Of a stretch of DNA of 64,000 nt, positions 13,201 to 24,900 are shown in pieces. Within the stretch, counting starts at the first letter, position 1, and each line of letters opens with the position of its first letter. The stretch is from Aquila chrysaetos chrysaetos. Lineage: Eukaryota; Chordata; Aves; Accipitriformes; Accipitridae. The stretch is from the NCBI RefSeq assembly GCF_900496995.4, contig NC_044012.1, forward strand, positions 5,270,001 to 5,334,000. Direction: 5' to 3'. The notes beneath the pieces are model-generated. The model saw only the letters and a program-made list of their open reading frames with translations. It did not search any database and had not been told where the DNA came from. The position numbers were made by a program, and so were the translations under genes.

Positions 13201-14781
13201 CCAAAATGTTGGTTAGTGCAGCATCTGGTAAATAGAAGTTTTTTATCATGTTGTGTTGATGGTCGGTAATTGCACAACTCCTGCAGGTTGTCCCTCGCTG
13301 AAGTGCGGAAACTGTCCCACATGCTGCTCACCAAAACGATAGCTTGCTTTTCCTCCTGCCATTTAATTTAGAGTCCAATCCTATAAACATTCAACCCTAT
13401 TTATTCAACACTTACTCGTGTAAGTAAGGGCTTCAAGTTCCAAAGTAAAAATTCTGGGCAAGAGAGTCTAATTTCCTTCTGGCATGATTCATGCTGATAG
13501 AACTACACTGAGATAGTAATACAAATGTTACCACTGAACTGAAGCAGGAGGATGAAGGTGTAAAGACTAAGAGATACGCAAAAGGCTATGCAAGGTGATT
13601 TACTAGGGGATTCTTCTAGTTGTTTTGAACTTGCTCTCACTGTGACTTGGCATATTATTCCTTCATGGTTTTTGCTAGTAGTTTATTGTAAATCCTTGCA
13701 GATACTTTTCCTTCTTAACAAAACCATTTCAAGGACTATGTGCTAACATCACAATGAAAAATTAATTATGATCTAATTCTCTCATCTCCTGAAGATGTCT
13801 GGCATGCTCTTGAGGATGTTTGAATAGTACAATTCACTGAAAACCCTGTCTCTGTGTTGCCCCTTTTCCCAAAGGCAATCTCTAAGCTCAGCTTAGCAAC
13901 AGGCAGGCATGTTGCCTTTTCTTCATGAGTTTTCGTGACAATATACACTAGCCTGACCGGGAACAGCAAATAATTATTAAATTTGGTTCTTACCTTTTAT
14001 GTGTTTCTCCTACCAGTGAATTTCAGCATAGTTGCCATTGTGTCAGGCTTACATGTTTAAGCTACGTCTTATTTCATTTTCAGAAGTTAATGATCCAAAT
14101 GAACTCTAGGTGCAAGGAAGAAGAAATTGAAGTGGATGATAAAATGGAGGCTGATGTGTCAGATGAAGAAATGGCCAGAAGGTGAGTTATATTTTACAAC
14201 ATGATCTATATTAGCTAGGAATATGGTATGTTACTGCATTGTGTGTGGGAAAGTAAACACAAAAACCAAACAAACAAAATAAATGAAGAAAAAAACCCAA
14301 AAGTTACGGTACTTTACTGAACTGATTTTCCAGGAATTCTGGTGTGTATTCAGTGGAATCTCCATCACTTTTGGGGATAATATATCTTTAGGGGTTTTCT
14401 GTCCTTTGATATCCAGGTATTCCATGCTAATTCCCTCCTTGTTCCAGATTGCTGACAAACCCAAACTATCAGAATAAATAATATTGTAATGAGTGATCAC
14501 ATAGTACTTGTGCTTCTCAAGCTTCTGATAACCAGCTTTTTTACACCACTTAAATTGTTAATTAGATTTATGATTTGCTCCATTGACGTTTTCTCTGATT
14601 TTAGTAAAAGCTGTAAATTTTTTGCTATCTTTACAGATATGAAACATTAGTGGGAACAATAGGGAAGAAATTCTTGAGAAAAAGAGACCAGCGTGTACTC
14701 CAGGATGAAGATGAAGATGGGAATAGTAACACAAGACCTAGCAAAAAAGCTAAGAAAAAGTTCTTAAAACCTCAGGATTAA
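6791..14781 (+). CDS. MPHOSPH6: M-phase phosphoprotein 6, nuclear RNA exosome cofactor (5 coding exons)
   Basis: The CDS joins 6791-6841, 11273-11385, 12962-13052, 14084-14181 and 14637-14781: 498 nt, 165 residues plus TAA. Every junction has GT and AG ends and the frame is continuous (intron phases 0, 2, 0, 2). The product aligns along its length with vertebrate MPHOSPH6, with landmarks KTKLSKNLLRMKFMQRGLDS, EEHWYLDLP, CEDLLYGRMSF and DVSDEEMARRYETLVGTIGKK. The family protein is an RNA-binding cofactor of the nuclear exosome; it helps recruit the helicase MTR4 and takes part in 5.8S rRNA 3' maturation. It is slightly longer than the 160-residue human protein because of an acidic segment (DEDEDGN) before the basic tail (KKAKKKF), a likely nuclear localisation signal. 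The start ATG lies in a CpG island in a good Kozak context (gccgccATGg). I consider this gene intact. Confidence 0.97.
6842..11272 (+). other. MPHOSPH6: MPHOSPH6 intron 1
   Basis: A 4.4-kb intron. Its 5' end is the tail of the CpG island, and it carries a sense-oriented solo LTR at 9442-10021. I see no other exon or RNA gene in it. Confidence 0.85.
9442..10021 (+). mobile_element. Solo LTR of an avian endogenous retrovirus (ERVL-like), in MPHOSPH6 intron 1
   Basis: The element starts TGTCCTGGTTTCAGCTGGGA and ends GGTTAAACCACAACA, giving TG...CA termini over 580 bp. A TATA-like box (TATATAA) lies at 9714-9720 and an ATTAAA-type poly(A) signal at 9891-9896. Flanks CACAC (9437-9441) and CACAT (10022-10026) look like a 5-bp target duplication with one change. 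It aligns along its length, inverted, with the element at 29697-30283. No internal retroviral genes are present, so it is a recombined solo LTR. The family assignment rests on recognition of a sequence common in bird genomes. Confidence 0.85.
11273..11385 (+). CDS. MPHOSPH6: MPHOSPH6 coding exon 2
   Basis: The acceptor is a pyrimidine tract ending in TTTTTAG at 11272. The exon encodes from FMQRGLDSQTKKQ to LKEK plus two bases of a Glu codon. The donor GTAAGC starts at 11386 (phase 2). Confidence 0.96.
12088..12316 (+). mobile_element. CR1 LINE 3'-end fragment
   Basis: The stretch contains diagnostic CR1 3' wording: a CTGGACATTAGGAGAA-like segment, then AGCACTGGAATAGATTGCC, then a CTTCCTATGACT-type end. 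It is 5'-truncated and diverged, as most avian CR1 copies are. A short open frame across it is a remnant of the element and not a host gene. Confidence 0.75.
12573..12597 (+). repeat. 25-base direct repeat flanking exon 3, copy 1
   Basis: Begins TAACATCACAATGAAAAATT and continues AATTA. It is identical to 13744-13768, 1171 bases downstream on the other side of MPHOSPH6 exon 3. Confidence 0.9.
12962..13052 (+). CDS. MPHOSPH6: MPHOSPH6 coding exon 3
   Basis: The acceptor CATGCAG ends at 12961 and has a weak pyrimidine tract. The exon completes the split Glu codon and encodes SFIIEERSFMPCEDLLYGRM and the following FNPEIE region. The donor GTACCC starts at 13053 (phase 0). Confidence 0.95.
13053..14083 (+). 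other. MPHOSPH6: MPHOSPH6 intron 3
   Basis: A 1.0-kb intron without a recognisable full element. The segment around 13370-13450 resembles an old dispersed amniote repeat (cattcaaccc / cttactcgtgtaagtaaggg wording). This is low-confidence recognition. Confidence 0.6.
13744..13768 (+). repeat. 25-base direct repeat flanking exon 3, copy 2
   Basis: Perfect match to 12573-12597. The surrounding bases do not align well, so this is a short exact match and not a long duplication. Confidence 0.9.
14084..14181 (+). CDS. MPHOSPH6: MPHOSPH6 coding exon 4
   Basis: The acceptor TTTTCAG ends at 14083. The exon encodes KLMIQMNSR through DVSDEEMAR plus two bases of an Arg codon. The donor GTGAGT starts at 14182 (phase 2). 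Confidence 0.95.
14182..14636 (+). other. MPHOSPH6: MPHOSPH6 intron 4
   Basis: A 455-base AT-rich intron; I see nothing else in it. Confidence 0.85.
14637..14781 (+). CDS. MPHOSPH6: MPHOSPH6 coding exon 5 (terminal)
   Basis: The acceptor TTTACAG ends at 14636. The exon completes the split Arg codon, then encodes YETLVGTIGKKF, the acidic segment, the basic tail and the conserved FLKPQD C terminus, ending in TAA at 14779-14781. Confidence 0.96.
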
Positions 14782-15605
14782 TGTCAACTACACAACTGGA
14801 GCTAATAGAAATGTTGTCTACCAAATATAGTATCAGGAACTGGAGATTGTTTGGAGTTCTTGCTGTTTAATGTAAAGAACAGATTTGTAAATCTGAGTCT
14901 GTTCTCACTGAAATTTCTACCATCCACGTGACAAACATTTTTTCAAAGTGGATGTGTATATAATGGATGTCATACATCCTTTCCCCTCTCAGCAGCTTTT
15001 AATGTGTGGGGCACTAATCCCATCAGTCTTTTTAAATGTTGTGCATAACTAGATTGAGTGTCATATGCAATCGAGAGCAACATTGTTTACAATTTGTGCT
15101 AACATCTGAAAGAAGTGTTTGGAGTAAAGACGAACTTTGTCCAATCCAGTAAGGCAGTTCCACTTTCACTGCTTTTTTTATTATGAAAGTGAAAACCTTT
15201 GCTGTCTTCAAATTGAAAAAAGTCAGCAGAAACATGTTTGGGTTTTGGGGGTTGTTTTTTTTTTTACTGTGCTAAAAATAAGATGGGAAAAGAATAGAGA
15301 AATAAAATCCATTTTGTTGAATTTTATTTTTTATAAAGCTCATTTAAAAATAGAGGGGTTTGTAGTAAAACTTTTTTTTTTATAGAGCAAGCCAAATATT
15401 TGGCAACGTTTACAGTTTGACACTTGAGCAGATTGTGAGTCTTAATTTCTGTGTTCCAAAAGAAGTTTGCTAATCTTGCCTCCTTTTCAGCAAAAAAAAA
15501 AAAAATCCAATCTTACAGTTATTTAGGTCTTGTCATAGAAGTATAATAAATAACGGCTTCAGAAACCTATTTGAACACTGAATAAAAACTGATTTTCTTA
15601 TGTGG
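14782..15605 (+). terminator. MPHOSPH6: MPHOSPH6 3' UTR with candidate poly(A) signals
   Basis: AT-rich sequence follows the stop codon. Canonical AATAAA hexamers occur at 15301, 15545 and 15581. The last two are the likeliest to set the main 3' end, near 15.56-15.61 kb. Which is used cannot be told from sequence. Confidence 0.6.
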
Positions 15606-16009
15606 TTAATGATTGCGGTTTAGCTAATTTGATGTAAAAAATGTTGCTTACTACAATCTGATACAAGAAGTAATCCTGGTTTGTGCTGGCCACAGATGTC
15701 CCCAGATATTAGTTGACTGCACTGATTTTTTCTGTGTAGTGTGCAGTGAAGGCGTCTGAAGTACTGTTAGGACGCAAACACGCTCTTTGGTCAGTCAGCG
15801 CTCTGGGCCCATTGAAAAATGTCAGTTGTCGTGTCTAAAACCGTAGCAGTTCTCTGTATCCTGTCTTTCAACAAGAAATATTTCTTTCTATTACTTCATT
15901 TCCCCAGCTAGATGTCTAAGTTATTCATCCTTTATGCTGACTTCCTGGAGAAAGAGGAATTTGTTAAATTTAAGCAAGTAGTGGCCATTCTGTCATGGAC
16001 ACAAGAGGC

Positions 16010-16035
16010 TTTTTTTTTTTTTTTTTTTTTTTTTT
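16010..16035. repeat. Poly(T) run
   Basis: Twenty-six consecutive T residues, directly readable. It could be the reversed A-tail of a retroposed sequence, but no body is recognisable to its left. Confidence 0.9.
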
Positions 16036-17275
16036 CTTTAACAACTGGGTGAAGCAAGACATGAAACTCAATTATATAAAGAAAGAGACTGTGTGTCTGC
16101 TGTATTTTGCGTGTGATATATGAACTATAACCCATATATCAAGAGCACCTCATTAGCTATTCAAGATGGATCACACATGGAAAGAGAAATATACTTTTAA
16201 GCTAGTAAGGGGACCTCATACAGGTGGAAAGTCAGTGATTCATGATCTGAGATAGTTTTTCAGAGCTAATTAAATGCTACTGGTTCAATTACTTAAAACC
16301 TGATCATATATTATTGCTAGCTGAAAAGAAGTTAATGACGGCAAGACATTTTTCTTCCCATGGAAGATGTGACCTGAGCTAAGAAATGATTTATTGTTGG
16401 TCATCACAAGAAAAACTCAGAATATATCCCATTATTCTTTCTTGCTTATTAGTAGGAAAATGATTCTCCTCTATCTGAACACATTTTGTCAATGGAGAGA
16501 GAATTTCTGCATAGCTATGCTGGATAGTTGAGGGGGGAAAGTGTGTTCTAGTGAACCACCAGCAACCAGGAGATGTCACTGCAATTGCACACCCTGAGAG
16601 ACAGTAAATTGGAGAAGGTTCCGGTGGTGTCACGTAAAGGAGCTTTTGGGTAATTTTGATAACAGTTAGTGGCTCAGATGAACTCTGCATGAAGTCTTTC
16701 TTTGCCAATGCTCTATGCAGAGAGCTCTCTTGCATTGCAGAGTTCTCTTCAGTCCAATGGGGGGTAATTTTGCGTAGTTAAAGGGTGTTCTGCCATACGC
16801 TGGTCCTTAATTTTATGTCATTTCTTGACGGATGGCTGGAAATGTGGGTAAGAGCGTGAGTGAACTCTAAACACCTTCCTAGAAAATCCATGATTTTGGA
16901 ATCTGGGAGGGCGGAGGAGAGGGGAAGGGGTGGTTCTTCTGTTTCCTAAACATGCCCAACACCACCTGTGAAGAAATGATGGATTTTGGTTTATTATCTT
17001 CAAAGCTGGTTGCTCTGCTGTTCGTGTTAGGTGGTGGCTAGGTGAGCTATTGAAATGCTACAGTAAGACCAGCTACTAAATTTTAGCACAATCTCTTATT
17101 CATGGGGAGTTTGTAAAATGCACCTTTAAAAGCGCCATTCGTAGTGCATGAGCAAGACAAAACTAAAAATTAGCCCTGTGTGACTTTTTAAATGCACTTT
17201 AAGTGCCCAGAATTACAAGCGGGCATTTTGTGATGGCATCTTCTGAAATACCCATCTATATTTCCAACCTTATAA

Positions 17276-17315
17276 ATATATATATATATATATAGAAGAG
17301 AGAGAGAGAGAGAGA
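17276..17315. repeat. Compound (TA)n/(GA)n microsatellite
   Basis: About nine TA units run into about nine GA units. Such a tract is a likely length polymorphism. Confidence 0.95.
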
Positions 17316-20300
17316 TGCATGTATGTATTTTAAGTCTGGCTCTAGCGTCCTAGCCAGGGTAGAAACATTCTGCTGTATAAAATCTGTGCTTGAACTACTC
17401 TTTGACAGAGATGCAAGTGTAGCAGTGAAATATTCATAATGCGAACCTATATTAATTCAAGCTTTCTTGGCTCTGACAGTCTCAAATGCAGATACATTTT
17501 CATGTGCAACTTCCTAAGCTGTAGAACTTTCCCACGTGGTCGCGTTTCTAAATTAAAAGCATTTCTTCTTTGAGAGCAAAAGCAAGTTGGGATAGGTAGT
17601 AAGCATTTTTGTTGAAGAAAATGGCTACTTGCAAAATGTGATTGGTAAAGAGTTACCAGACACCAGAAGTGTTTGTGCCTGTTACGCTAAGGTACCTATT
17701 AAAGCGAACAAAGCAAAGTGTACGTTGTAGTTTGTGCTCACTGACAGCTCACAGTGTTAAGTTTAAGCAAGTCCCTTGTCAGGTGAAGTTTTGTCCCTCC
17801 CTTTGACAGGCTGACTGTTTATTTCTGTAATAACTGCTGGTGTTGGAAACATGTAAGTATTGAATATCTTTCTTGCTGATGTTTCTTGTTTTGTTACTTT
17901 TATTCTGCTTAGTATTGGATCTTAAAATGTCCAGGACCAGAGTCCAACTGAAGTGAGCCATCCTGTATCCTCCCTTTAGTAATGCATGAGCTGATTAAAC
18001 TTTGATTCTTTGGGGAGGGGGGAGGATGTTCAGTGGTGCCATGGAGTTTGAACTGTGTTTCTTCTGTTATGTGTCTTGTTTTCTAATAAGACACTCCATT
18101 ATACAATTCTACAGTCGCGGATGGCTGTTGTTGCCATTGGGCATTGAGTGTGTGTATAATGGGCAGCTGGGCTGGGATTCTGGGACTTCATCCAGCATTC
18201 AGACTTAAAAAGAAATTCTCTCGTCTTTCTGTTAATTGGAATACCATACTTCTAAATTGTATGTGGAATTAGACAAGTCCTGGGTGGGGGGTTATATGTG
18301 TTTTTTCTGCTTCATTTCAACAACAGTCAACGACAAAAAACTGCACAATAGCTTAGGCTCTCATTAAACTTTTCTGAGACAGTGTTAATAAAGCATAGTG
18401 GTGGGTGAAGGATGTCAAACATCCCGTTTCTCTTCTGTGTGTGAATCCAAGTTTCTCTGAGAGCTGACGCTTTAAGGACTCGGGTTTTTTTTCTTTTGAG
18501 TCTGGGAGAGCATCTGCCTGCTACAATAATGCCTTGCTAATGGAACCCCAGCATGAGACCTCTGGGTTTGTTTGGGTTGGTTTGTTTTTACACCATTCTC
18601 GCCTCAAACCTTTGAGACGTTTTGGGTCTGGCATTCACACCTCAATAACCTGCTCTCGTCAGCTTTTGGGGAGCTTCAGCTAAACTGTGAAACTGTTCCT
18701 CAGCTGTACGTGTTGACATTCCTTCGCGTGATCTGATGTTGCACAGTGAGGACCTGGTTATAATTGTCACATTGAGAGGAAAAATCCCACTCAGAGAGTG
18801 GTTATCAACAGATGGAGTCAGAGAGAGGGTTGAAGCTTTAGTCATTGGCAGCCCTGTAGATCTTTAGTAAGAACTGAACAGTAGAAGGGGATATCTGGGT
18901 TAAGTCCCATCATTGCAGGCACAGTTAAAAATACCAATATGAGTCTGTAGACTTCTGCCCAAGAAACCCTTGCATACCATAACCTGAGCAATTACCTGGG
19001 AGCAACAGCAGGAACATCTCTAGAGAAGTATGGAGTCAAAATCACCAGTCTGTTAATAGCTGTCCTCTAGACAAGAGGCAGCAGCACCAGAAAACAACTA
19101 GTTCATTGCATAGAGAAGTACGGTTTGGTGACCTGGGTGAATGCAGATGGGAATTTCTGTCAGCTAGAATGGAGGTGGTGAGTGTTTTAAAGCTCATAAT
19201 GTTCCTTGGGGTCTCGGGGAACACCTCAGTTTGATCAATCATTTAGAAAGGAGTAAAAAACCTTAATGGGACCTTAGTGTGAGAGAATAATATGAACACA
19301 AATTAGAGAACAAAAGTCCTTAGTTCCATTATTTATAGAAAAAACTCCGTTCCCACCTCAGGAAGATCTTTCAAGCCTCCTGCTTGGCCCTTGGTTCCTT
19401 GTGCCTGTGCAAGTACACGTGCATCCCGGTCACCAGCTGCCACCACGGCCGGTCGGCAGGGAAGAGCCGGCTCGCACCGTGGCAGCCCCGAGCTGTTGAC
19501 TACTGGGCCTCCTCTTCGGTGATCGTCTTCTTCCTCAGCCTACAACCTCTTTGTCCAGGAACCTGTAGGAACTTACCGTCTCCAACACTGCTGTCAAATT
19601 TGGTCAATATTGGCCGGTTTGGTTCAAAATGTTTGTGGTGGGGAGGGTTGGCCAGCAGATCGGTAGCATGATTGAACAGACCTCGTTTACTTTGCAAATG
19701 GTGTGTGCAGGAGTCATGCATTTGGGGTGGAGGCTGTATTTACAGCAACTCTTTATGGTTTTATTTTCCTTTATTTATTTTCAGGTATACATTTACAGCA
19801 TTTATGAGATTTATGGTCAGATGATGTCTCTGAGCAAAAAGACACGCTATCGGTGAGAGGAATCAACATTTGCCCAATACTCAGGATTGGGGAGAAAGGG
19901 TGTTTTTCAGTGTTACTGCTATTTTTTCAATGCATTTAAGAATGTTTCCCCTTTCTCAGTAGTTTCCTTGTTTGGGCTTTTTGAAAAAAAAAAAAGTAAA
20001 ATTAAAAAAATGGGGACACGTGATTGTGAAATAATACTAAAGAAAGGGTTTCCTTTCGATTTGACTGACTCCTTGATTTTTTCACTTTGATACAGATGAA
20101 TGAACTCACTTGTGACACTAAAGCTCCTGTGCTAAGTGGTACTTATTCAGGACAGCCATATGGACTCCCGTATTTGCTATATACAAAGAGGGCAATATTA
20201 AGGGTATAGTGGGATTAGCTTTATTGTTCTACCTTTGTTATACCTGCAATGCTAAAAATATAAAATTTCCACCCCTTTTGAGATATAAGTAAATCTAAGC

Positions 20301-20797
20301 CAGTTGTGACATTTAAGCACCATTCACCCTTTATAGGATGATTACTTATCAGAAGCAAAGCTTGTAGGTATCTCCTTAGAGCCCATCAGCCACAGTAATG
20401 CTGCAATATATACAACTTGCTTCACCAGAAAATAACGTACATACCAAAAATTACTTTGGGCAGTTTACTGCAGCAATGACAAAAGGGATGCACATGATGA
20501 TGATTTTCATTTTGTACTATGTTTTGTCTAAGGATGACAGTGGGAGAATTATGCCTCCTAATGCTCCTTTCAAAGGTGACATTGTTTTACTTACATTAAA
20601 GGTAGAGAAATGAGATGAGCTGCAAGTGGTTAGATCTTGTGAAAAATGAAGTTCTAAATGTTCACTTCATTGTCTAAATGCTCATAGGTGACTTTTCTCC
20701 CTATAATAACCATAGAAAATGTGTTGGCAGCATATCACAATTAATAATCCATACTCCTATTTATGTGCTATAGGCACTCCAAAATTTCCCAGACATA

Positions 20798-20803
20798 TTT
20801 ATT
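20798..20803 (-). terminator. Candidate poly(A) signal of NAT-A
   Basis: TTTATT on the plus strand reads AATAAA on the minus strand, about 260 bases downstream of the NAT-A stop codon. This is the nearest canonical hexamer I found. Its use is inferred. Confidence 0.4.
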
Positions 20804-21065
20804 ACCCAAGTTTATAACCAGATTCAAATCGGATCCTACATTTGTGCCAAAAATTGAACTGCAGTCATCTCACAGCAAATAATTCTACTTGACAGAAGAG
20901 TCTTAAATTCCTGATTTTTCCCAGAGTGAATTTCACTTTAATCTGGTATTAATGTATTTTTCCTTCAATCGCCTGCAAGAGAATCCCATAATCTTACAGT
21001 AGTGGTTGTGCAGACAGTGGAAGGTACTGCACATATGTAGCATTATTGTAGGTTTTTCTGGTCAT

Positions 21066-21938
21066 CTAGATTGTATAAAATCCTTTGACGTTAATTGGGA
21101 CAAGTTTTCTATCTAGGGTTATGTTGAATTTCTCTTTGAGTGTTTTTTCCACCTCTTCATCTTCGAGAGTTATGAATTCCACCAGATCCATATTTTCCTT
21201 GTAGTTGTATGTGGTCTCAGTGAGTGTCCACCCAATTAGCGCTCGAAAGCCATCGGTGGTCTGGAGGGTGCAGATGGACTTCTTTGTAAAGAGGGAATCT
21301 GGAGATGTCTGAAGGTACGTGCACTGGAAACGGAACTCTTCCACTGTCCGTGGCTCAAGACTGAACATATAAACTTTCCGACACTCTTTTTTCTCCAGAA
21401 GATCAGAATTAGAGAAATTTTGGTTGGGAATGTATTGTTTCCGTCTCATTTTCTCAAGGTACCAGATGGCATTTTTTTCCGTGAAGCGAAAGACACCGGG
21501 AGCCTGGGGCTGGTCTTTCCCCGACACAAGCTCCATCGGTTGCCACATCTGATAGGATACACCAAAGCCTCCATCAACGATATAGGCTTTGCCATCAATA
21601 ACTACCTTTACAAGGAGATGGGTCATGATGGTAGCATACGCGTTTTGATGTGGATTGAACACATACGCTCCCAGAAAGCTGGTGTCGTACCCCAGGCGTT
21701 TCAGGACCCAACCCAACAGCTGGTTGTTTTCCATGCACCAGCCACCCCGCTTCCTCCGCACGATTTTGTTATAAACGTGCTCGAACTCCAAAGTAATTTT
21801 CTCCCCGCAATGGATGCTGAGGTTTTCGAAGGGAACAGCACGGATGTGGTGCTGGAATATATCGGTTAAGGTTTCCAAATCTTGTTTTTCAAGGGAACCT
21901 TTGTAGCCAGTTCTTGCAAAATACTCTTCAAGGTTCAT
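21066..21938 (-). CDS. NAT: Arylamine N-acetyltransferase, paralogue A (290 aa)
   Basis: A complete single coding exon of 290 residues, the usual vertebrate NAT length. The enzyme transfers acetyl from acetyl-CoA to arylamines, hydrazines and arylhydroxylamines in the cytosol. The catalytic triad is intact: Cys68 in RRKRGGWCMEN, His107 in MTHLLVK and Asp122 in YIVDGGFG. Also present are the conserved HHIRAVPFENLSIHCGE near the N terminus, the GKDQPQAPGVFRF loop, and the SICTLQTTDGFRALIGWT C-terminal domain. Substrate-pocket residues are Phe125, Val127 and Tyr129. The start is supported by a 3' splice site (pyrimidine tract then CAG) five bases before the ATG, so a non-coding 5' exon lies further upstream. 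NAT-B and NAT-C follow in the same orientation. One-to-one orthology with the named chicken isozymes cannot be settled here. Confidence 0.96.
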   Translation of the reverse strand: MNLEEYFARTGYKGSLEKQDLETLTDIFQHHIRAVPFENLSIHCGEKITLEFEHVYNKIVRRKRGGWCMENNQLLGWVLKRLGYDTSFLGAYVFNPHQNAYATIMTHLLVKVVIDGKAYIVDGGFGVSYQMWQPMELVSGKDQPQAPGVFRFTEKNAIWYLEKMRRKQYIPNQNFSNSDLLEKKECRKVYMFSLEPRTVEEFRFQCTYLQTSPDSLFTKKSICTLQTTDGFRALIGWTLTETTYNYKENMDLVEFITLEDEEVEKTLKEKFNITLDRKLVPINVKGFYTI

Positions 21939-21943
21939 GTCAC

Positions 21944-21956
21944 CTGTAAAGGAAGG
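21944..21956 (-). promoter_or_regulatory. NAT: 3' splice acceptor before the NAT-A coding exon
   Basis: Reading the minus strand: CTTCCTTTACAG then GTGAC then ATG. The AG is at 21945-21944 and leaves five bases of 5' UTR in the coding exon. Vertebrate NAT genes typically have non-coding 5' exons and one coding exon, which fits. Confidence 0.8.
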
Positions 21957-24900
21957 AATTGCATTTTGGTTTTGTTTTGTTTCTTTACATCAATGATTTA
22001 TGATGCTGTGAGAAACTGCCCAGGCTGCTGCTAGCAAAGATGCTTTAATCTACTGAACCTCATCAGAACAGCTTTTGAAGGTAACAAGTATTAATATCAA
22101 ATGGTTCCCCGAGCAAAGAAGAGCAGTGCACGTGAGGGTTTGCTTTTTGTCTTAGAGTGATCCCTGTGGCAAACAGCTGATGCAATTTCAGCTTGATATG
22201 CGGTGGCTGGGAAACGGGGATTTGCTGTATTTGCATTGTAACAGTGGGGTTAAGAAGAAATGTAAGATCACGCTAGGGAGTGTTCAGGAGCGTTCATGAA
22301 AACCGGTCTAAATCCACTGTTCAGTGAAAGGAGTGTCAGTGGGGAAAGCAATGTCGTCTGCCAGTTGGAAGGAGGATAATTTGAGCCAGGATTCACATGT
22401 TCTTTTCATGAGTCTGCCACTGATCTACGTGACGGTAAATGAATCGCTCATGCGGTACACATCGCTCTTTCGCCACTTAGAAAAAGTGAAAATGATACTC
22501 CCTGCGCATTTTGTAAAGTGTCAAGTTTTATTCAGATAATTATGACTGAAAAAAACCCCTGACCTTTGCAAGAGTTGCAGACCACCGAGTCTCTTGTCTG
22601 CTCTGCGTGTTGCACAAACTCATTTTGGTGTTGGAATAATGAATCTGAATGGAGGCGAGTGACCTAAAAGACAAAGAGCAGATCTCTACTCCCTGCTGTA
22701 CCCTGCATCTCGCAGGGTGCCCTGAAAATGGACAGGGGCTGCTTTACACCTCTCTAGTCCCGGCCTTTCTCAAAACTCACTTTATTCCTTCCAGAGGAGG
22801 CATAACTGAGGATTACTGAAGCCTCCAGCAATGCATCCCTGGTCTGTCTGGCCTCCAACAGTGCCCACCTCCTGGCCTGCCTTGGTAGGACTCCTCACGA
22901 GCAAGATTGCTGGGTGAGGAACTACTCGACTTATTTTCCGCCTTCTAGTACCGTGGAAAGCCACGCACAGTCATCTGGCTTTCGCAATGGCCCATCACAG
23001 TCTGCTGGCCACCGTTACAAGCTGGATGCCCATAGGTATCCAATAGATACTGTTTGTAAAATACACTGTAGATCGTCTGCTTGGGTATGGAGCTGGGCAC
23101 AAAATGTTTTGAAGGCTTGAACCTTTGCAAAGAAAGCATTAAGGGTTTGAGCAGTCTAGAGTTACTACAAATATTTAGCTTCTTGACAACCCACAAAGCT
23201 ACTCAGAAATCTTTTGTGCATACAGTAAGCTGAGGTTTAGACACTTTATATTAGCGACTCAGGAAGACTATTGTATTCAGATAAATTCAGTGGTGAACCG
23301 TTGAATGTTTACTGCAAACTAGAATTTCTCAAGATGATTTTCAGTGACAGATTCATGATGTGCATATGCATGGTATAGAAGCAGCTGTCCAAAGTGAATG
23401 GAGAGCCCCGTCAAAAACTGCGTGTTATCTTCTACAGAAAGAAATTTAACTTCCAGTGATATCTAAGCGTATTGTTGGAGGATATTCTCAATGTAATATT
23501 TGTTAAGTATAACATAAGACTTCTGGGACTTTTGATTTGCAGAATCCAAGTCTATCCGATCCTACCCACTCAAATTGTAAATGCTAAATAGATCACACCA
23601 GCATAAAGCTGGTTCTCGAGTTTATATTATTTGTAGTTTCTCTCTGCAGCTCCATAATATGATTGATCAGCGTTAGATCTCGACTGTAGGAGATGAAAGC
23701 TACCGTTCTTTTGAATTGTGAGCAGATGAGATGAAAAGCTAGATACTGAACAGGTACTCCCACAAATGTGGCTATGATTTATGCAGAGAAAAATATCAGC
23801 AGAAGAACTTTAAAGAACTATTTCTAAATGCGCAAATGAAGGTGCTCATACAAAAATATTCTTTATCAGGATTATACACGCTATCAGAAATTCCACTGTT
23901 AAAATACATCATCTACCTTTATCTTAATACATCAGCACACGGACTTTCTGAGATATGCAAACCACAGTTTGTAATTTTTTTTTTTAATTTGTTTTTAAAG
24001 GGCTGTAATTTTATTCCCATAAAGCAGAATCTATTGATTATTAGATTGCTCTTTTGCTTCCTTTACATTTGCAATATATTTAAAGTTAAAAATCTAACAG
24101 AATAACTTCCAACACAAGGTTGTAGTTCTAAATTTTTATCTACTATTGTATCTACTATTGTAACAAAAGCATCTCTCTCATAGTCAAGTGGATCTTCTCC
24201 TGAAGAGCTAAAGATAGAAGAATGGAAATTGCATTATCACTGTTTTGCCCTCTTTAAAAGCCCATATTTAGCAGGCGATGTTTTAGCTCTATATCCATAC
24301 ATTTTTATAACATCTTTCTTAAAGAGAATATTCCTTATGTTATTGCCATGACCTTTACCATCATAAAGAAACCAGGGGTTTTGTTTCTTTGTTTGGAGGG
24401 TTTTTTTGAGAAAATAAACTTACCTCTTAAAAAAGCCTTATTTATTTATTGATGTATTCAGCTTCTGGGTTTTTTATTACTGGGGCAGCAGTCAGTAAAG
24501 CCAGGAGTGGATACAAATCGTGAGGGCTGTCTTCCTCTCTAAGCTCCACTGGCCCTCACTCCTGAATCTTAAATGCCGAGAAAGGGCAGAGTCCACCCAA
24601 AATGAATGCACATTTTTGGACTTCACTGATCCATGAGCAAATTAAACTTTGTTTCTTCTCTATTAGTAGATGTTTATGTTTTTCCCTGGTTAAGACCAGA
24701 CTGAACTTGTTTTCCATGTAAAATAATTACAGTAGACAGCTGGGCAAACAGCTCCGTAACTTTTTTTAAATGAAATTACTGTTATCTTGCAAGCCAGCAC
24801 TTTGCGATGGAGGATAGTCATCTGTTTCCTTGCGGGTACATCAAATTGCCAAGGTATTGCAGGCTGCGTGTTCCCGTGCTCCACAGAAGCACAAAATGAC

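Larger units (their letters stand above)
15606..21065. other. Intergenic DNA between MPHOSPH6 and the NAT array
   Basis: No supportable gene. It contains a 26-base T-run (16010-16035), a compound TA/GA microsatellite (17276-17315), and a candidate NAT-A poly(A) signal at its right end. Because MPHOSPH6 (plus) and NAT-A (minus) converge here, both 3' ends point into this interval. Confidence 0.65.
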
